Below are positions 35,932-43,521 of a stretch of 64,000 bases of DNA, piece after piece (position 1 is the first letter of the stretch; each line of letters begins with the position of its first letter). A program made the translations under genes and the position numbers. This DNA comes from CALFVT01 sp039989855 (GTDB lineage Bacteria > Pseudomonadota > Alphaproteobacteria > Caulobacterales > Maricaulaceae). The notes beneath the pieces are model-generated. The model did not search any database. It was given only the letters and a program-made list of their open reading frames with translations, and was not told the origin of the DNA. Location: positions 1 to 64,000 of the forward strand of contig JBDXGZ010000008.1 in assembly GCA_039989855.1 (NCBI GenBank), read 5' to 3'.

Positions 35932-37494
35932 ATGACCGATATTAAAGTCCCTAACGTTGGCGAAAGCGTTTCTGAAGTCACCATTGCCACATGGTTTAAA
36001 AAAGTTGGTGATAGCGTCAAAAAAGACGAAGCTATTGTAGAGCTTGAAACCGATAAGGCGGCGCAAGAACTTGTCTCGCCTGAAGATGGTGTCTTGGTTG
36101 AGATCGTTGTTGCCGAAGGCGATAATGCTCTTGTCGGCGCGTTGATTGCGCGTCTCGGCGCGGCAGGTGAAAGTGCCACTGCGGCCCCGGCTAAAGCGGC
36201 GGAACCTGCTCCTGTAGCTGCACCGGCACCTACGGAGACTCCCGCTGCGACAAAAACTGAAACCCCTGCGGCAAGTTCTGGCGGCACTGAAGTTGCGATT
36301 AATGTCCCGAATGTCGGCGAAAGCGTCTCCGAAGTCACGGTCGCATCATGGATGAAACAACCGGGCGACGCGGTCAAAAAAGATGAAGCGATTGTCGAAC
36401 TTGAAACCGACAAAGCCGCGCAAGAACTTGTCTCTCCCGAAGATGGCGTTATGGGAGAAATCCTTGTGGCTGAAGGCGATGTGGCTAAAGTTGGACAGCA
36501 ACTTGCAGTTCTTTTGGCCGGTGCGTCAGGTAGCACTTCAGCGAGTACGCCTGCGTCGTCTCCTGCTCCAACGTCTGCCCCTAGCGCCACTGGTAATAGC
36601 GGCGTCGCAATGCCGTCAGCACAGCGCGTTATTGCTGAAAATGGTTTAAACGCAGGTGCTATTGCAGGCACAGGTAAAGATGGTCGCATTACCAAAGGTG
36701 ATGCTTTGAACGCCAAAGCAAACCCACCAGTAGCAACACCTGCTACAGCTCCTGCACCTGTTGCGGCTGTTCCGTCTGCACCGCGTGAGTTGGGCCCACG
36801 GGAAGAGCGCGTGCGGATGTCACGTCTTCGCCAAACCATTGCGCGCCGCTTAAAGGATGCGCAAAATACGGCGGCTATGCTGACCACTTATAATGAAGCG
36901 GACATGACAAATATCATGGCGATGCGCTCTCAATACAAAGAGACCTTCATTAAGAAACACGGTATCAAACTTGGCTTCATGAGCTTCTTTGTCAAAGCCT
37001 GTGTTCAAGCATTAAAAGATGTTCCTGCGGTGAATGCGGAAATTGACGGTACGGATATTATCTATAAGAATTTCTACGATATTTCGATTGCGGTCGGAAC
37101 ACCAAAGGGACTTGTTGTGCCTGTATTGCGCGATTGTGATCAACTCTCGCTCGGCGGTGTTGAAAAAGGCATTTCAGCTTTGGGCCAAAAAGCGCGTGAG
37201 GGTCAATTATCAATGGCCGATATGTCAGGGGGGACGTTCACCATCTCTAATGGTGGTGTTTACGGCTCGCTCATGTCGTCACCTATTTTGAACCCCCCGC
37301 AATCGGGTATTTTAGGCATGCACAAAATCGAAAAGCGCGCGGTTGTCGTCAATGATGAAATCGTCATTCGACCGATGATGTATCTCGCGCTTAGCTATGA
37401 TCACCGCATTGTTGACGGTAAGGAAGCCGTGACATTCTTGGTGCGCGTCAAAGAATGCCTCGAAGACCCAGAGCGTCTTTTGCTTGATATTTAA
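35932..37494 (+). CDS. sucB: 2-oxoglutarate dehydrogenase E2 (dihydrolipoamide succinyltransferase) with two lipoyl domains
   Basis: A 520-residue E2. Two lipoyl domains are present, at about residues 1-77 and 122-198, each with the lipoylated Lys in ELETDKAAQELVSPEDGV. Ala/Pro-rich linkers separate them and lead to the E1/E3-binding domain (about 222-260, MPSAQRVIAENGL ... GKDGRITKGDAL). The catalytic domain ends with ALSYDHRIVDGKEAV, the DHRxxDG active site. Most alphaproteobacterial and enteric SucB proteins have one lipoyl domain; duplication is known in PDH E2. The terminal catalytic domain and neighbours support succinyltransferase specificity. The E3 gene follows one gene later. Confidence 0.95.
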   Translation: MTDIKVPNVGESVSEVTIATWFKKVGDSVKKDEAIVELETDKAAQELVSPEDGVLVEIVVAEGDNALVGALIARLGAAGESATAAPAKAAEPAPVAAPAPTETPAATKTETPAASSGGTEVAINVPNVGESVSEVTVASWMKQPGDAVKKDEAIVELETDKAAQELVSPEDGVMGEILVAEGDVAKVGQQLAVLLAGASGSTSASTPASSPAPTSAPSATGNSGVAMPSAQRVIAENGLNAGAIAGTGKDGRITKGDALNAKANPPVATPATAPAPVAAVPSAPRELGPREERVRMSRLRQTIARRLKDAQNTAAMLTTYNEADMTNIMAMRSQYKETFIKKHGIKLGFMSFFVKACVQALKDVPAVNAEIDGTDIIYKNFYDISIAVGTPKGLVVPVLRDCDQLSLGGVEKGISALGQKAREGQLSMADMSGGTFTISNGGVYGSLMSSPILNPPQSGILGMHKIEKRAVVVNDEIVIRPMMYLALSYDHRIVDGKEAVTFLVRVKECLEDPERLLLDI

Positions 37495-37517
37495 GAGTTT
37501 CAAATTTTGTTTTAAAA

Positions 37518-37546
37518 AGGCGCTGTTTTGACAGCGTCTTTTTTTT
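37518..37546 (+). terminator. Rho-independent terminator of the suc operon
   Basis: AGGCGCTGT (37518-37526), loop TTTG and ACAGCGTCT (37531-37539) pair with one G-U, followed by an eight-T run. Confidence 0.85.
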
Positions 37547-37588
37547 GCGTTTTAATTGATCTTATTTTTATAAAAGAGGGAGAATGTT

Positions 37589-38029
37589 ATGAGTGGAGAA
37601 TTTTATAACAAATCGAGAGCTTTGTTTTGGATGTTGGGAGCGGTGTTTTTAATTTGGAACATTATTGGATGTTATTTTTATTATTTAGACCAGACATTGC
37701 CAGACGCGGCCTATGCTGAGGCTTATGGGGATGCGTTAGCTGCGATTAGGCATCAATATCCAATATGGTCGGTTGCGTCTTATGCCGTCGCTGTTTGGGG
37801 CGGTTTGCTTGCTACACTTTTATATTTACTGCGTAATAGATGGGCATCCCCTTTATTCGTGATGTCTTTGATTATGGCTATTATCAGTTTTATTTGGGGC
37901 TTTACGAATGCTGAATATAAAGCGGCTGCGGGGTCTCAGTTTTGGGTGATGCCAGCCGTCGTGGTTACGCTCGGTTGCGTCGAAGTTTGGTGGTCGCGCA
38001 AAAAGGTGGCGGACGGAACGTTATCCTAA
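37589..38029 (+). CDS. Conserved small membrane protein of unknown function
   Basis: A 146-residue protein with four predicted helices, at about 12-32, 61-82, 87-106 and 117-137. It starts MSGEFYNKSRALFWMLG and has a loop rich in Ala and acidic residues after helix one. GGGAG precedes the ATG. I do not recognise a family with certainty. It lies between sucB and lpd, separated from sucB by a strong terminator, so it is not functionally tied to the dehydrogenase by this evidence. Confidence 0.7.
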   Translation: MSGEFYNKSRALFWMLGAVFLIWNIIGCYFYYLDQTLPDAAYAEAYGDALAAIRHQYPIWSVASYAVAVWGGLLATLLYLLRNRWASPLFVMSLIMAIISFIWGFTNAEYKAAAGSQFWVMPAVVVTLGCVEVWWSRKKVADGTLS

Positions 38030-38089
38030 AATCATCAAGGTTTTACCGCTAATGAGGCATGTCTTACCTTTGATGTGTCGTCATTATGA

Positions 38090-38118
38090 TTGACCCTGTT
38101 ATCATCCTCGCTTAAATG
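38090..38118 (+). promoter_or_regulatory. Candidate promoter of lpd
   Basis: TTGACC (38090-38095) and TAAATG (38113-38118) are 17 bp apart. Transcription would start near 38125, which agrees with the lpd start chosen at 38149 and not with the upstream ATG at 38116. Confidence 0.45.
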
Positions 38119-38148
38119 AACATGGAATATTTTTCGACGGAGATCATC

Positions 38149-39540
38149 ATGGCAGACACTTACGATATTATTGTGATTGGCGGCGGACCGGGCGGCTATA
38201 ATTGCGCTATTCGGGCAGGACAATTGGGCCTTAAGGTTGCCTGTGTTGAAACGCGCAAGACCCTTGGTGGGACGTGTCTTAATGTTGGGTGTATACCGTC
38301 CAAAGCTTTGCTTCACGCTACTGAGATGCTCGAAACCGCGCAAAATGATTTTGACGCCATGGGTATCACCACGGGTAAGGTCGGCCACGACCTTGGCAAG
38401 ATGATGGCCGCGAAAGAAAAGACCGTTTCTGGTCTAACCGATGGAATTAAATATTTGTTCAAGAAGAATAAGGTTGAGCATATTGAAGGTTTTGGCAAGA
38501 TCATTGACGCGAAGACTGTTGATGTGGATGGTAAAAAATTGAGTACGAAAAACATTGTCATCGCCACAGGCTCTGAAGTGGCAACGCTGCCGAACATTGA
38601 GATTGATGAAACGCGTATAGTTTCATCAACGGGCGCGCTAGAGCTGAAGTCGGTTCCTAAGAAATTACTCGTCATTGGCGGCGGTGTTATTGGCCTTGAG
38701 CTTGGTTCTGTGTGGCGACGTCTCGGTTCCGAAGTGACGGTTGTTGAATATCTCGACCACATCATGCCGGGTATGGACGGTGAAGTGCAAAAACATTCGC
38801 TGCGTATTTTTAAGAAACAAAAAATGAAGTTCGAGCTAGGCCGTAAGGTTACGGGCATTGACGCCAGTAACGCATCGAGCCTTAAGGTTCAAACTGAAGC
38901 GTCTAAGGGCGGTGATGCTAAAGATATTGACGCGGATGTTGTCCTTGTTTGTATTGGTCGTCGTCCTTTCACAAATGGGCTTGGCCTTGAAGAAGTCGGC
39001 GTTTCTACGGATAAGCGCGGCTTTATTAAAACCAACCACTTTAAAACAAATGTCGCGGGTATTTACGCGATTGGCGATTGTACACCTGGACCAATGCTCG
39101 CGCACAAGGCAGAGGACGAAGGTGTCGCTGCGGCGGAAATTATTGCGGGCAAGGCTGGCCATGTTAATTATGACGTGATTCCGGGTGTGGTTTATAGCGC
39201 GCCAGAGATTGCCTCTGTGGGTAAAACCGAGGAAGAGCTGAAAGCGGCGGGTGTGCCTTACAAAAAGGGTAAATTCCCATTTGCTGCCAATTCGCGCGCG
39301 AGAGCTAATCATCAAACGGACGGCTTTGTTAAAATTCTTGCTCACGCGGAGACTGACGAAATTCTCGGCGCGCATATGATCGGAGCCCATGTCGGTGACC
39401 TCATTGCAGAAGTTTGCGTGGCGATGGAGTTCCGCGCGGCCTCTGAAGATATTGCACGTACGTGCCATGCTCATCCAACGATCTCCGAAGCTGTCCGTCA
39501 GGCCGCGATGGACGTCGAAGGCTGGACGATGCAGAGCTAA
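38149..39540 (+). CDS. lpd: Dihydrolipoyl dehydrogenase (E3)
   Basis: A 463-residue flavoprotein that reoxidises the lipoyl groups of 2-oxoacid dehydrogenases with NAD. It has the FAD loop IVIGGGPGGYNCAIRAGQLG, the redox disulfide GGTCLNVGCIPSKALLH near 40-56, the NAD loop VIGGGVIGLELGSVWRRLG, the second FAD site YAIGDCTPGPMLAHKAEDEG and the C-terminal catalytic HAHPTISE. The frame extends to ATG 38116, but GGAG at 38139-38142 and the promoter position favour 38149. It ends in a strong terminator. Confidence 0.96.
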   Translation: MADTYDIIVIGGGPGGYNCAIRAGQLGLKVACVETRKTLGGTCLNVGCIPSKALLHATEMLETAQNDFDAMGITTGKVGHDLGKMMAAKEKTVSGLTDGIKYLFKKNKVEHIEGFGKIIDAKTVDVDGKKLSTKNIVIATGSEVATLPNIEIDETRIVSSTGALELKSVPKKLLVIGGGVIGLELGSVWRRLGSEVTVVEYLDHIMPGMDGEVQKHSLRIFKKQKMKFELGRKVTGIDASNASSLKVQTEASKGGDAKDIDADVVLVCIGRRPFTNGLGLEEVGVSTDKRGFIKTNHFKTNVAGIYAIGDCTPGPMLAHKAEDEGVAAAEIIAGKAGHVNYDVIPGVVYSAPEIASVGKTEEELKAAGVPYKKGKFPFAANSRARANHQTDGFVKILAHAETDEILGAHMIGAHVGDLIAEVCVAMEFRAASEDIARTCHAHPTISEAVRQAAMDVEGWTMQS

Positions 39541-39575
39541 TTTGGGGCGTTTACTCACGACCATATTATGAATGG

Positions 39576-39602
39576 CCAGAGCCCAACAGCTCTGGTTTTT
39601 TT
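39576..39602 (+). terminator. Rho-independent terminator of lpd
   Basis: CCAGAGC (39576-39582), loop CCAACA and GCTCTGG (39589-39595) followed by seven T's. It also lies just past the stop of the convergent winged-helix gene. Confidence 0.88.
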
Positions 39603-39915
39603 ATGCCCCCAATAGACCGCGCATGGCATCAAGATAGCTAATCCATGCCGCGCGCCCTGCCTCTGTCAAATGCACCAACGTTTGCGGACGCTTGCCATTA
39701 TATCCTTTTTCTTGCGTGATATATCCTGCCGCCTCAAGCTTTGTCAGGTGCGTGGATAGATTACCATTACTCGCGCCCGTCTTTTTCAAAAGCTCAGGAA
39801 AACTCGCAGGATTCACCGCCGAGAGATAAGCCATCACACCCAAACGTAGGCGCCCATGGATCACATCATTGATCTGTCCGAGGTTGAGGTCTTTAGACGA
39901 CATGGTTGGGCTCAT
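39601..39915 (-). CDS. Winged-helix transcriptional regulator (HTH_34/MarR-like)
   Basis: A 104-residue one-domain winged helix. It has LGQINDVIHGRLRLGVMAYLS, the recognition region TGASNGNLSTHLTKLEAAGYI near 45-65 and a wing (KGYNGKRPQTLVHLTEAGRAAW). Proteins of this type often repress their own operon. It overlaps the end of the upstream membrane-protein gene; a second ATG at 39903 (MSSKDL) is an equally plausible start, and both lie within that overlap. It closes a three-gene minus-strand operon whose promoter region carries two identical palindromic sites, its likely targets. Confidence 0.8.
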   Translation of the reverse strand: MSPTMSSKDLNLGQINDVIHGRLRLGVMAYLSAVNPASFPELLKKTGASNGNLSTHLTKLEAAGYITQEKGYNGKRPQTLVHLTEAGRAAWISYLDAMRGLLGA

Positions 39916-40513
39916 TTTTAATCGTAATCAGCGACGGAATGACAACCGTCAGAACAATACCAGCTGCTCCAATTAAATAAATATGCACTTCCCCGTAAGC
40001 GACAAAACAAATGGCGGAGACTATGAAATTCACCAATGCGACCATGCGCATCCATTTAAATCCAGAGATTTTGGCGACCAAACCATAAGCGAGCCCTTGC
40101 CCCGCAAAACCAACGGGAAGCATCAAATCAAACAAGGCAGGCGTGCCGCCTGTGAAAATCATCTTTAAAATAATTCCGACAAAAAGCGTCATCATCATCG
40201 CTGAAAACATGACCCAGACATAATTATCAGCGCGGTTCGCAACGGAATTAGCCCCTGCCATTGACGACATATTTTTTCCTAAGACCATAGAGCCAAGGCC
40301 GCCAATAAGGATAAACCCTATCCAGACAAAGAATAGGTTTTTCTCCTCTATATTGAGCGCTTGCGATAATATCGCCCATTGTAGCGTAAACACAATGGCG
40401 ATCAAAATGCCCCACATTAAGCCAATACGGCCGCCCACGAGGGGAGCTTGCACACCGCCTTCTGCGATGGATTTAATATAGTCTATGTCGTCAAGAATTT
40501 CTTTTTGTGTCAT
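39893..40513 (-). CDS. Membrane protein, about six helices, in winged-helix operon
   Basis: A 206-residue integral membrane protein that I do not assign to a named family. It has a cytosolic N terminus (MTQKEILDDIDYIKSIAEGG) and hydrophobic segments at about 30-50, 60-80, 98-118, 125-145, 152-170 and 175-195. It overlaps the upstream membrane gene by 4 bp (ATGA type) and the downstream winged-helix gene by 23 bp, so the three are translationally coupled. Confidence 0.75.
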   Translation of the reverse strand: MTQKEILDDIDYIKSIAEGGVQAPLVGGRIGLMWGILIAIVFTLQWAILSQALNIEEKNLFFVWIGFILIGGLGSMVLGKNMSSMAGANSVANRADNYVWVMFSAMMMTLFVGIILKMIFTGGTPALFDLMLPVGFAGQGLAYGLVAKISGFKWMRMVALVNFIVSAICFVAYGEVHIYLIGAAGIVLTVVIPSLITIKNEPNHVV

Positions 40514-41112
40514 GATAGGTTCCGTATATTACGTTTAGCTATTGAAGAAAGATATTTTACATCAAACAAAAGGGCGATGACTGTCAGAGTGTATATTATA
40601 GCCACGCTGAACGGGAGCCATGTCAACCGCGCCTCAGGAAAAGCAAGCCATAGATAAAGAACGATGACGGCTCGAATGATACTATGAGCAGAAAATAATG
40701 TCGCACGTCCATAGCTCCACCCAATGACAGGCCAATGGAGTGACATCCCAATTGCGAGAATTATTGTCACAAGTTCGGGTTCCGTTTTCACGGCGGCGAT
40801 CATTATCGGCCAAAATAAAAGCATACTGATAAAGGTTGGGAGTAAGACACTGTCGACAATGCCTTTGTCTTTCATAAAGTTGTTTTTAAAGATTTTAGCG
40901 AAGAGCAAAGCGATAGGGAATATGGCGCCTGATCCAAAAAAGGCGAGTTGTGCCCAATTAGCGAGGTTCAAATAATATCCAGAAATTCCGAGTATCAACC
41001 AGTATAAAGCGCCTGCGAGCGGGATTGGAAACCCGCCGTTTAAACGAATGTAACTCGCTTGTCGTCGGTGAAGAATTTCTGCCTTAAGATCAGTGTCTGA
41101 GATATTGTTCAT
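40510..41112 (-). CDS. Membrane protein, about six helices, first gene of winged-helix operon
   Basis: A 200-residue membrane protein of unknown function. After a polar N terminus (LKAEILHRRQASYIRLNGG) there are hydrophobic stretches at about 29-50, 56-73, 88-108, 112-130, 140-158 and 165-182. Similar size and topology to the next gene suggest they act together, perhaps as a pair in the membrane, but there is no sequence motif that reveals a substrate. It is the first gene after the promoter with the paired operator. Confidence 0.75.
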   Translation of the reverse strand: MNNISDTDLKAEILHRRQASYIRLNGGFPIPLAGALYWLILGISGYYLNLANWAQLAFFGSGAIFPIALLFAKIFKNNFMKDKGIVDSVLLPTFISMLLFWPIMIAAVKTEPELVTIILAIGMSLHWPVIGWSYGRATLFSAHSIIRAVIVLYLWLAFPEARLTWLPFSVAIIYTLTVIALLFDVKYLSSIAKRNIRNLS

Positions 41113-41137
41113 AGCAATTTAGTTTCATTTGTAATTT

Positions 41138-41186
41138 AGTTTGAAATACAAACTTAAATCTGATATGTCAAGTTTGAAATACAAAC
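41138..41186. promoter_or_regulatory. Paired identical palindromic operators in the divergent promoter region
   Basis: AGTTTGAAATACAAAC occurs exactly twice, at 41138-41153 and 41171-41186, with a 33-bp offset, i.e. about three helical turns. Each is a GTTTG-N5-CAAAC palindrome. On the minus strand TTGACA (41166-41171) is 17 bp from TATTTC (41143-41148). On the plus strand TTGAAA (41141-41146) is 17 bp from TATGTC (41164-41169). Both promoters are embedded in the operators. Confidence 0.65.
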
Positions 41187-41211
41187 CTAACAAAATGAGA
41201 GAGGTCTATAT

Positions 41212-41568
41212 ATGTCACCATGGGTTTATTTAAGCATTGCAATCGCCTTTGAAGTGGCTGGGACGTTATTGTTGAAAGCCTCTAATGGGTTTGAAAAAAT
41301 GGCTCTCGGGATGGCGGCGATTGCCTGTTATTCGGTGTGTTTTTGGTTTTTTGCCCCTGCATTGAAAGCTATTCCTGCGGGCGTAGCTTATGCGGTTTGG
41401 GCCGGGATCGGGATTGTCTGCGTCGCGGTTTTGTCCTTTGCTTTGTTCGAGCAAAGATTATCATGGTTGCAAATGGCGTTGATAAGTTTGATTGTTATTG
41501 GCGCGGTGGGTCTTAATTTGACGACGGATATTCACGCCGCCAAACCTGAAACGATTGAGACATTATAA
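41212..41568 (+). CDS. Small multidrug resistance (SMR) transporter, EmrE/QacE-like
   Basis: A 118-residue four-helix transporter. The essential membrane Glu is in IAFEVAGTLLLKASNGF (helix one), followed by YSVCFWFFAPALKAIPAGVAYAVWAGIG (helices two and three) and FEQRLSWLQMALISLIVIGAVGLNL (helix four). SMR proteins export cationic toxicants, guanidinium or polyamines by proton antiport as dimers. GAGAGG precedes the ATG. It is divergent from the winged-helix operon and shares its operator region, so it may be under the same repressor. Confidence 0.92.
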   Translation: MSPWVYLSIAIAFEVAGTLLLKASNGFEKMALGMAAIACYSVCFWFFAPALKAIPAGVAYAVWAGIGIVCVAVLSFALFEQRLSWLQMALISLIVIGAVGLNLTTDIHAAKPETIETL

Positions 41569-41576
41569 TCGGCGGT

Positions 41577-41852
41577 TTAAATGTTCCATTTATTGGCATT
41601 CACTTCATTACCGTAACGTTGCACGAAGCGGCGTTTGATACGCCGCACCCAATTGGCTTCGTCCGCGAGCTTCATACCTTCGGCTAAAATCACCGTATCG
41701 GTAAAGCGTTTGGGGGTGAGGAGGGCGTTGGTTTTTACGAGCTGTTCGCCTGTGACGCCTGCGCAAAAATCCCAATCTTCACATAATTCTGCGAGGAAAA
41801 CATCAAGATCTTCGGCGAGGCTTCCGGGATGGTAAAGGGTTTTTTTAGGCAT
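41577..41852 (-). CDS. Small conserved hypothetical protein
   Basis: A 91-residue soluble protein without recognised domain. It is rich in charged residues and ends KRRFVQRYGNEVNANKWNI; the N terminus MPKKTLYHPGSLAEDLDVFL and the CEDWDFCAG pair of Cys are the main landmarks. The frame ends 9 bp after the convergent SMR gene and starts 3 bp after the xerC stop on the same strand, so it is probably cotranscribed with xerC. Function unknown. Confidence 0.65.
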   Translation of the reverse strand: MPKKTLYHPGSLAEDLDVFLAELCEDWDFCAGVTGEQLVKTNALLTPKRFTDTVILAEGMKLADEANWVRRIKRRFVQRYGNEVNANKWNI

Positions 41853-41854
41853 AA

Positions 41855-42823
41855 TTATTGTCCGTTAGAAGTGTTTTTTCGCCGCCGTGCGCGGGGGTGA
41901 CTATCGCGGTGTATATTTATCAGGCGTGCCGCATCGACATGCGTATAGCGTTGCGTGGTTGTAAGGTCTTCATGGCCGAGTAATGTTTGTATGGTGCGTA
42001 AGTCGCCGCCTTCGGCCAAAAGATGGGTGGCGAAACTATGGCGTAGCGCATGGGGTGTTGTTGTTTCAGGCAGGCCGAGCGCGCCGCGTAATTTCCGAAT
42101 TTCAGATTGAATGATTTCCGCGCGGAGGACTCCGCCGCGAACGCCGCGAAAGATAAAATCATTTGGCTCTAAGGGCAGGGGATAGCTGTCGATATAATCC
42201 GATACGGCTTTCACCACCTGCGGCAGAACAGGCACAATGCGGGTTTTCCCGCCCTTACCTTTGACGCGTAAAACATCGCCTAGAGGTAAGTCAGTGGTGG
42301 TCATGGATAAGACTTCGGCAATCCGTAATCCCGCGCCGTAAAGTAGGCACATCACCGCATGATTACGGTGGCTGACCCACATGGGGGCTTTATTATTCTC
42401 CCCGCGTTGGGTGTTAAAATCGACGATTTTTTTAGCGTGATCAACAGAGATGGGTTTCGGCAAAGGCGTTTTCACCTTGGGGCCTTTGATTAAAGCAATG
42501 GCCGCATTTTTAACATCCCACCGTCGCTCCACGTAGCGGAAAAACGTCCGCAGGCTTGAGAGGTGCCGCGCGATAGAATTAGGCGAAAGGCCGTCCTCTC
42601 CGCGTCGGCGCATGGCAATATAGGCGCGAAAATCACGAAGGCTGATGGCGGGAATATTGCGCAAGGTTACCATGTCCCCGAGGTGCCCCGCCATAAATTC
42701 AAAAAAGGCCGATATATCCCGCTCATAAGCGCTAACCGTTTTAGGCGATAAGCGCCGCTCGCCTGAGAGGTGCTCAAGGAACAGACGGCTCATCTCGCGC
42801 GTGGATATACTCGGAATTGACAT
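41855..42823 (-). CDS. xerC: Tyrosine recombinase XerC
   Basis: A 322-residue site-specific recombinase that, with XerD, resolves chromosome dimers at dif. The N-terminal SAM-like core-binding domain spans about 8-95 (FLEHLSGERRLSPKTVSAYERDI) and the catalytic domain about 115-310. Catalytic residues are seen in GAGLRIAEVLSM (Arg), KGKGGKTRIVPVLP (Lys), HALRHSFATHLL (His, Arg), LLGHEDLTTTQRYTHV (His and the Tyr nucleophile). The frame extends 21 codons further upstream to 42886, but the family N terminus and a better ATG at 42823 favour the shorter form. The DNA upstream is a REP-like repeat island, not an obvious promoter. Confidence 0.92.
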   Translation of the reverse strand: MSIPSISTREMSRLFLEHLSGERRLSPKTVSAYERDISAFFEFMAGHLGDMVTLRNIPAISLRDFRAYIAMRRRGEDGLSPNSIARHLSSLRTFFRYVERRWDVKNAAIALIKGPKVKTPLPKPISVDHAKKIVDFNTQRGENNKAPMWVSHRNHAVMCLLYGAGLRIAEVLSMTTTDLPLGDVLRVKGKGGKTRIVPVLPQVVKAVSDYIDSYPLPLEPNDFIFRGVRGGVLRAEIIQSEIRKLRGALGLPETTTPHALRHSFATHLLAEGGDLRTIQTLLGHEDLTTTQRYTHVDAARLINIHRDSHPRARRRKNTSNGQ

Positions 42824-42909
42824 AAATAATAGTCCCACAGTTTGGGTTAATAAAGGGTTTGGAGACCGTATAAAATTAGATGACAAGCTCGTCTGTTACC
42901 ATTTTATAT

Positions 42910-42981
42910 TGTCATTCCGTAGGAGCGAAGCGACATACGGAAGGTCGACCTTCCGGCTCTCCTGCGTCGGCCGGAATGACA
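42910..42981. repeat. REP-like palindromic element, TGTCATTCCG type
   Basis: TGTCATTCCG (42910-42919) and CGGAATGACA (42972-42981) are perfect inverted ends around 52 bp that contain a perfect 18-bp palindrome, 42938-42955, centred on GTCGAC. This outline is common to dispersed extragenic palindromes of alphaproteobacteria. Confidence 0.7.
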
Positions 42982-43077
42982 GTGTTTTTCCAACTTTCGT
43001 CGGGATGGACGGATGATAATTAGCCACGCGAAGACCTCCCGCGCTCTAAGACCCGAGTTAGTAAATTAAATCGGACA

Positions 43078-43145
43078 ACCGCGAAGCGCTAACGCTACTG
43101 GATACCAAATTTTCTAAATGTTTCGCAGCGCAAGCGCTTCGCGGT
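43078..43145. repeat. REP-like palindromic element, ACCGCGAAGCGCT type
   Basis: ACCGCGAAGCGCT (43078-43090) is the exact reverse complement of AGCGCTTCGCGGT (43133-43145), with a 42-bp centre. The unit does not match the first element and is probably a second family. Confidence 0.65.
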
Positions 43146-43360
43146 GACATGGTTTTTCACAGTCCGGGACAGCCGTGGATCTAGGCCATCGAACCGAAGT
43201 ACGGCGGTACAGCTAACAGACATTAACCCGCTACGTTTACCGCCCATGCCACACCCTCACAGCAGCCAATGTACACTTGCCTGTCCTCAAAAGGTGGTGA
43301 GGGTAATATAGGGGACGTTTACGCCCCGAGGATATATCTCGGTGATTTTCTTGTAGCCCA
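43146..43360. other. Unannotated spacer within the REP island
   Basis: About 215 bp between repeat units with no convincing gene. It has short local repeats (CCTCACAGCAGC, GTGGTGAGGG) but no tRNA-like fold or coding frame that I can support. The next true gene starts at 43522. Confidence 0.3.
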
Positions 43361-43460
43361 CCTTTCGAGTCCCGCAGCTTATGCTGCGCCTCAGGGTGAG
43401 GGTATGTTTGAGTTCACCTATTTCCCTGATCCTGAGGCGGCCGAAGGCCGTCTCGAAGGG
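43361..43460. repeat. Pair of inverted REP units (BIME-like)
   Basis: Unit A, 43361-43402, reads CTTTCGAG - a CGCAGC/GCTGCG hairpin - CTCAGGGTGAGGG. Unit B, 43424-43460, is the same kind of unit in the opposite orientation, CCTGATCCTGAGG then the GAGGCGGCC/GGCCGTCTC hairpin (43434-43454) and TCTCGAAGGG. These flanking motifs (TTCGAG, CTCAGGNTNAGGG) are typical REP units. A frame read through this pair is an artefact. Confidence 0.75.
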
Positions 43461-43521
43461 CCGCCGCCCACAAATGAAACGCGCCCTTTATTTCTCCCCC
43501 CTTTACCCCTACATCTCTCCT

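Noticed and set aside
35856..36887. 343-codon minus-strand frame antisense to sucB
   Set aside because: Long only because the Ala/Pro-rich sucB linkers lack stops on the other strand; composition is Ala/Ser/Val-rich with no family.
38836..39564. 242-codon minus-strand frame antisense to lpd
   Set aside because: Overlaps the lpd C-terminal domain; His/Arg/Asn-rich random text.
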